In this document: positions 14,267-16,501 of the stretch, one piece after another | Numbering within the stretch: position 1 is the first letter of the stretch | Layout of the letters: each line of letters begins with the position of its first letter | Assembly (NCBI GenBank): GCA_021778785.1 | Contig: JAJYBX010000010.1 | Span: forward strand, 1 to 16,501 | Source: Acidobacteriota bacterium | GTDB taxonomy: Bacteria; Acidobacteriota; Holophagae; Holophagales; Holophagaceae | Length of the DNA stretch: 16,501 nucleotides | Direction: 5' to 3' | Made by a program: the position numbers and the translations under genes | The notes under the pieces: generated by a model | The model's database searches: none | What the model was told of the DNA's origin: nothing | What the model saw: only the letters and a program-made list of their open reading frames with translations

Positions 14267-14398
14267 GTATCGCCGGAGGCGATACCGAGAGGGCGCCGAC
14301 CGCGGGGCGATGCGGGACATCGTTCACCATCCGCCAAGCGGATAGGGCCGCATCGGCGCAGCCGATGGCGGGGGCGGAGCCCCGAGGGCCAAGGGCCC
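14267..14398 (+). other. Run of short hairpins inside the MITE-like element
   Basis: Four exact stems with three-base loops occur in order. GTATCGCC/GGCGATAC lies at 14267-14285 (loop GGA) and CATCGGC/GCCGATG at 14351-14367 (loop GCA). GGGGC/GCCCC lies at 14371-14383 (loop GGA) and GGGCC/GGCCC at 14386-14398 (loop AAG). They could structure a transcript reading through the element or act as terminators. No known RNA family is recognised. Confidence 0.5.
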
Positions 14399-14562
14399 GA
14401 GCCAGGGTCGGCAACGCCGCCAGGGGTGCGGCTGGCCACGTCCCGGAGGGCAAGGGGCGGCGCCCGGCGCGAACCTGCGTCAAGCTCCTCGTCGATAGTG
14501 CCGCTATTGCCATCGTCGCTTTCCTTGTCTCGCTTGGGCGGCGCCCCTTGCGCGGCCGCACC

Positions 14563-14581
14563 CCAATTTGAAAACAGGCCC
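14563..14581 (-). repeat. Right terminal inverted repeat (19 bp)
   Basis: This is the exact reverse complement of the left terminal repeat at 14193-14211. Its last C plus the following TA forms the reverse complement of the msrP TAG stop. Confidence 0.95.
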
Positions 14582-15519
14582 TAGAAGTTCCGCCGCAGGT
14601 CCAGGCCGGTGTACAGCGGGGCCACCTGGTCGCCGTAGCCGTTGAACATCAGCGTGGGCCGGCGGAACCACTCGCCGATCCGGCGCTCCGTGGCCTGGCT
14701 CCAGCGCGGGTGGTCCACGGTCGGGTTCACCGTGGCGTAGAAGCCGTACTCGTCGGGGCTGGACTTGGCCCAGCTGGTCCAGGGCTGGTCCCGCACGAGG
14801 CGGATCTCCACGATGGACTTGGCCCCCTTGAAGCCGTACTTCCAGGGCACCACCAGCCGCAGGGGGGCCCCGTTCTGGTTCGGCAGCACGCGGCCGTAGA
14901 CACCGAAGGCCAGGAGCGTGAGCGGATGGTTCGCCTCGTCCAGCCGCAGGCCCTCCAGGTAGGGCCAGTCCAGCACCGGCAGGCGCACGCCGGGCTCCTG
15001 GGCGGGGTCGTCGAGGGAAAAGAAGGCCACGTAGCGGGCCGTGGACTTCGGCGCCACCCGGTCCAACAGGGCCTTCAGGGGAAAGCCCGCCCAGGGGATG
15101 ACCATGCTCCAGCCCTCCACGCAGCGCATGCGGTAGATCCGCTCCTCCAGGGGCGCCAGGCGCAGCAGATCCTCCAGGCCGAAGGTGCGGGGCTTCAGGC
15201 ACTCGCCCGTCACCCGCACGGTCCAGGGCCGGGGCTTCAGGCGCCAGGCCTCCCGGGCCGGGTCGTCCTTGCCCGTGCCGAACTCGTAGAAGTTGTTGTA
15301 GCCCGTCACCTCCTCCCAGCGGTTGGGCCGCTCGGTGGTGCTGAAGGGGCTGCGGGCCAGGGGCCCCAGGCCGCCTGGATCCGCCGCCCCCAGGGGCAGC
15401 CCCGTGGCCGCCAGGGCCAGGGCCGCGGCCGCGCCCCCCAGGAAGGCCCGGCGGTCCAGGTAGAGGCCCTCCGGCGTGATCTCGGAACCGGCGACGTCGG
15501 GCGGGCGGCGGATGAGCAT
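14581..15519 (-). CDS. msrP: Periplasmic protein-methionine-sulfoxide reductase catalytic subunit MsrP
   Basis: This 312-residue molybdenum enzyme reduces methionine sulfoxide in periplasmic proteins and receives electrons from MsrQ. A twin-arginine signal is present: LDRRAFLGG with the arginine pair at 23-24, followed by a hydrophobic stretch, so it is exported folded with its cofactor. The molybdenum-ligating cysteine is Cys133 in [15 protein letters not shown]. Other family features are [18 protein letters not shown] (about 64-81) and [11 protein letters not shown] (229-239). GGAGG lies 5 nt before the ATG. The TAG stop at 14581-14583 is made by the end of the mobile element plus the TA duplication. 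The gene is divergent from modE, which fits a need for molybdate; msrQ lies on the same strand further downstream, beyond the YdjM-like gene. Confidence 0.95.
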   Translation of the reverse strand: MLIRRPPDVAGSEITPEGLYLDRRAFLGGAAAALALAATGLPLGAADPGGLGPLARSPFSTTERPNRWEEVTGYNNFYEFGTGKDDPAREAWRLKPRPWTVRVTGECLKPRTFGLEDLLRLAPLEERIYRMRCVEGWSMVIPWAGFPLKALLDRVAPKSTARYVAFFSLDDPAQEPGVRLPVLDWPYLEGLRLDEANHPLTLLAFGVYGRVLPNQNGAPLRLVVPWKYGFKGAKSIVEIRLVRDQPWTSWAKSSPDEYGFYATVNPTVDHPRWSQATERRIGEWFRRPTLMFNGYGDQVAPLYTGLDLRRNF

Positions 15520-15565
15520 GGGGCCTCCGTGGAGGATGGGATGCCGGGATCACGGGGAACGTTCA

Positions 15566-15598
15566 CGGCCTCCTGGGCCACACTGGTCCCGGAGGCCG
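15566..15598 (+). promoter_or_regulatory. Long hairpin covering the modE ribosome-binding site
   Basis: CGGCCTCC (15566-15573) pairs with GGAGGCCG (15591-15598). Inside it GGG (75-77) pairs with CCC (88-90) and CCA (78-80) with TGG (84-86), leaving loop CAC and single bulged T at 15574 and 15587. The 14-bp stem includes the Shine-Dalgarno GGAGG (15591-15595) of the gene starting at 15601. It could repress translation or, as DNA, be an operator. Function is inferred. Confidence 0.45.
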
Positions 15599-15600
15599 CC

Positions 15601-15993
15601 ATGCCCCGTCCCAGCCCGCCACCCAGTCCCCGGCCCGCCCCCCGCCTCGACCTCCGCCTCCGGCTCTACCTGGGGGAGGAGATCGCCCTGGGCCCCGGCA
15701 AGGCCGACCTGCTGGAGGCCATCCGGGACACGGGATCCATCGCCGCCGCGGGCCGGGCCCTGGGCATGAGCTACCGGCGGGCCTGGCTGCTGGTGGACAC
15801 CATGAACCGCTGCTTCCGGGAACCCCTGGTGGCCACGGAGCGGGGCGGCGCGGCCCGCGGCGGGGCATCCCTGACCCCCCTGGGAACCGAGGCCCTGGCC
15901 CGGTACCGGGCCCTGGAGGCCGCGGCCTCGAAGGCCGCCGCCAAGGGCGCCGGGGCTCTGACGCCCCTCCTCGCCACCGGACTGGCGCGTTGA
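15601..15993 (+). CDS. ModE-type winged-helix molybdate-dependent regulator (DNA-binding domain only)
   Basis: This 130-residue protein corresponds to the N-terminal DNA-binding domain of ModE. After a proline-rich start (residues 3-14), RLRLYLGEEIALGPGKADLLEAI leads into the helix-turn-helix GSIAAAGRALGMSYRRAWLLVDTMN (45-69) and then the wing and TERGGAARGGASLTPLGTEAL (79-99). Full-length E. coli ModE has two extra molybdate-binding (TOBE/Mop) domains that are absent here. Such short forms are common in other bacteria, and how they sense molybdate varies or is unknown. GGAGG lies 5 nt before the ATG. The modA start is 64 nt downstream, so autoregulation and control of the transport genes are likely. 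Strictly, it should be named a ModE-domain LysR-like regulator. Confidence 0.88.
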   Translation: MPRPSPPPSPRPAPRLDLRLRLYLGEEIALGPGKADLLEAIRDTGSIAAAGRALGMSYRRAWLLVDTMNRCFREPLVATERGGAARGGASLTPLGTEALARYRALEAAASKAAAKGAGALTPLLATGLAR

Positions 15994-15999
15994 CGCCGC

Positions 16000-16018
16000 G
16001 GAATATCCGATCTATTCC
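16000..16018. promoter_or_regulatory. Candidate operator palindrome between the modE-type gene and modA
   Basis: GGAATA (16000-16005) and TATTCC (16013-16018) are exact inverted repeats separated by 7 nt, in an AT-rich island in the 64-nt gap before modA. The spacing resembles a site for a dimeric winged-helix regulator such as the adjacent ModE-type protein. It does not clearly match the E. coli ModE box. Confidence 0.35.
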
Positions 16019-16057
16019 TTGAAACATAGCGGCGACCGGCCGCGCCCGGGAGTCCGC

Positions 16058-16501
16058 ATGACGCGCCGTCGATCCCTCCTCACCCTCGCGTTGGGCCTGG
16101 CGCTCGCGGTGGGCCTCCGCGCCCAGGGCAGCGTCAGCGTGGCCGCCGCGGCGGACCTGCAGTTCGCGCTGGCGGATGTGAAGGCGGCCTTCGTCCAGGC
16201 CCACCCCGGGGTGCAGGTGGCCGCGACCTTCGGTTCCTCCGGGAACTTCTACGCGCAGATCGTGAACGGGGCGCCCTTCGACGTCTTCCTCTCCGCCGAC
16301 GAGGACTACCCCCGGAAGCTGGTCCAGACGGGCCTCGCGGACGCGGCCACGACCTTCCGCTACAGCCGCGGCCGGCTGGTGCTGTGGGTGCCGAAGGGCT
16401 CGCCGGTCCCCCTGGAGCGCCTCGGCATGAAGGCCCTCCTCGATCCGGCGGTGAAGAAGGTCGCCATCGCCAATCCCCGGCACGCCCCCTACGGCCGGGC
16501 G
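16058..16501 (+). CDS. modA: Molybdate ABC transporter substrate-binding protein ModA, N-terminal part
   Basis: The frame is open for 148 codons to the right window edge, so roughly 60 percent of a usual 250-residue ModA is visible. Residues 1-22 are a Sec-type signal peptide (MTRRRSLLTLALGLALAVGL...RAQ). The mature start VSVAAAADLQFAL matches the family, as do FGSSGNFYAQIVNGAPFDVFLSAD (about 58-81) and IANPRHAPYGRA at the window edge. The serines of SSGN and the first SxS-like segment normally contact the oxyanion. In the periplasm it delivers molybdate to the ModBC transporter, whose genes are expected downstream. GGGAG precedes the ATG by about 5 nt. The upstream regulator gene and a palindrome in the gap support regulation by molybdate. 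Confidence 0.94.
   Translation, partial: MTRRRSLLTLALGLALAVGLRAQGSVSVAAAADLQFALADVKAAFVQAHPGVQVAATFGSSGNFYAQIVNGAPFDVFLSADEDYPRKLVQTGLADAATTFRYSRGRLVLWVPKGSPVPLERLGMKALLDPAVKKVAIANPRHAPYGRA

Larger units (their letters stand above)
14193..14581. mobile_element. 389-bp MITE-like non-autonomous element with TA duplication
   Basis: The element is bounded by perfect 19-bp terminal inverted repeats (14193-14211 and 14563-14581) and flanked by TA on both sides. The inner ends continue with imperfect similarity for about 12 nt. It has no credible transposase: the longest open frame (minus strand, 14561-14190) has no DDE-type motif and ends inside the left repeat. The interior is rich in short hairpins. 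TA duplication and ends of the GGGCCTGTTTTC type recall IS5-family (IS427-like) elements, with IS630/mariner relatives as an alternative; that assignment is from memory. It separates the 3' ends of the YdjM-like gene and msrP and rebuilds both TAG stops. Confidence 0.75.

Noticed and set aside
14190..14561. 123-codon minus-strand ORF inside the MITE-like element (and a 68-codon plus-strand ORF)
   Set aside because: No ribosome-binding site, no transposase or other motif, and it terminates inside the terminal repeat; most likely non-coding sequence of a dispersed element that annotation pipelines may call hypothetical.

Overview
The window is very GC-rich bacterial chromosome, densely coding, with 14 complete or window-cut protein genes and no rRNA, tRNA or CRISPR array that I can see. 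Gene content (S41 and S9 peptidases, acyl-CoA dehydrogenase, MsrP/MsrQ, ModE/ModA, a molybdopterin oxidoreductase) and base composition suggest a Gram-negative, respiring bacterium. A Holophaga/Geothrix-like Acidobacteriota is my best guess, but this is an inference from general appearance and not from a marker gene.

Layout. (1) 1-3681: a window-cut 4Fe-4S-type protein (minus strand) is divergent from a cytoplasmic molybdopterin oxidoreductase, which runs tail to tail into a DUF2235 alpha/beta hydrolase. (2) 3827-9416, plus strand: guanylate kinase, a membrane-anchored S41 processing protease, an acyl-CoA dehydrogenase 13 nt behind it, then an exported S9 prolyl-oligopeptidase-type peptidase. 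(3) 13466-9504, minus strand: a compact gene train msrQ - hslO (Hsp33) - DUF374 acyltransferase - queC - queF - folK. The first genes overlap or nearly touch. The last junctions are each filled by an imperfect palindromic repeat element. (4) 13651-15519: a small YdjM/DUF457 membrane protein (plus) and msrP (minus) converge on a 389-bp element. (5) 15601-16501: a ModE-type regulator and the start of modA, the molybdate-binding protein.

The most interesting non-coding structure is the element at 14193-14581. It has perfect 19-bp terminal inverted repeats, a TA duplication, and no transposase. It sits exactly where the stop codons of two convergent genes would have shared a TA, so both stops are rebuilt by the insertion. 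Next come three palindromic repeat elements at 9431-9496, 9981-10053 and 10483-10557. Two of these are inverted copies of each other that bracket queF almost to the base and occupy the folK leader.

Functional themes. Molybdenum appears at both ends: the Mo enzyme, MsrP, ModE and ModA. Repair of oxidative (hypochlorous-acid-type) protein damage links MsrP, MsrQ and Hsp33. QueC and QueF are consecutive enzymes of queuosine precursor synthesis, followed by the folate enzyme FolK. Two molybdenum-linked genes, the oxidoreductase and modE, have strong predicted hairpins over their translation starts; this may be regulation or only a by-product of GC richness.
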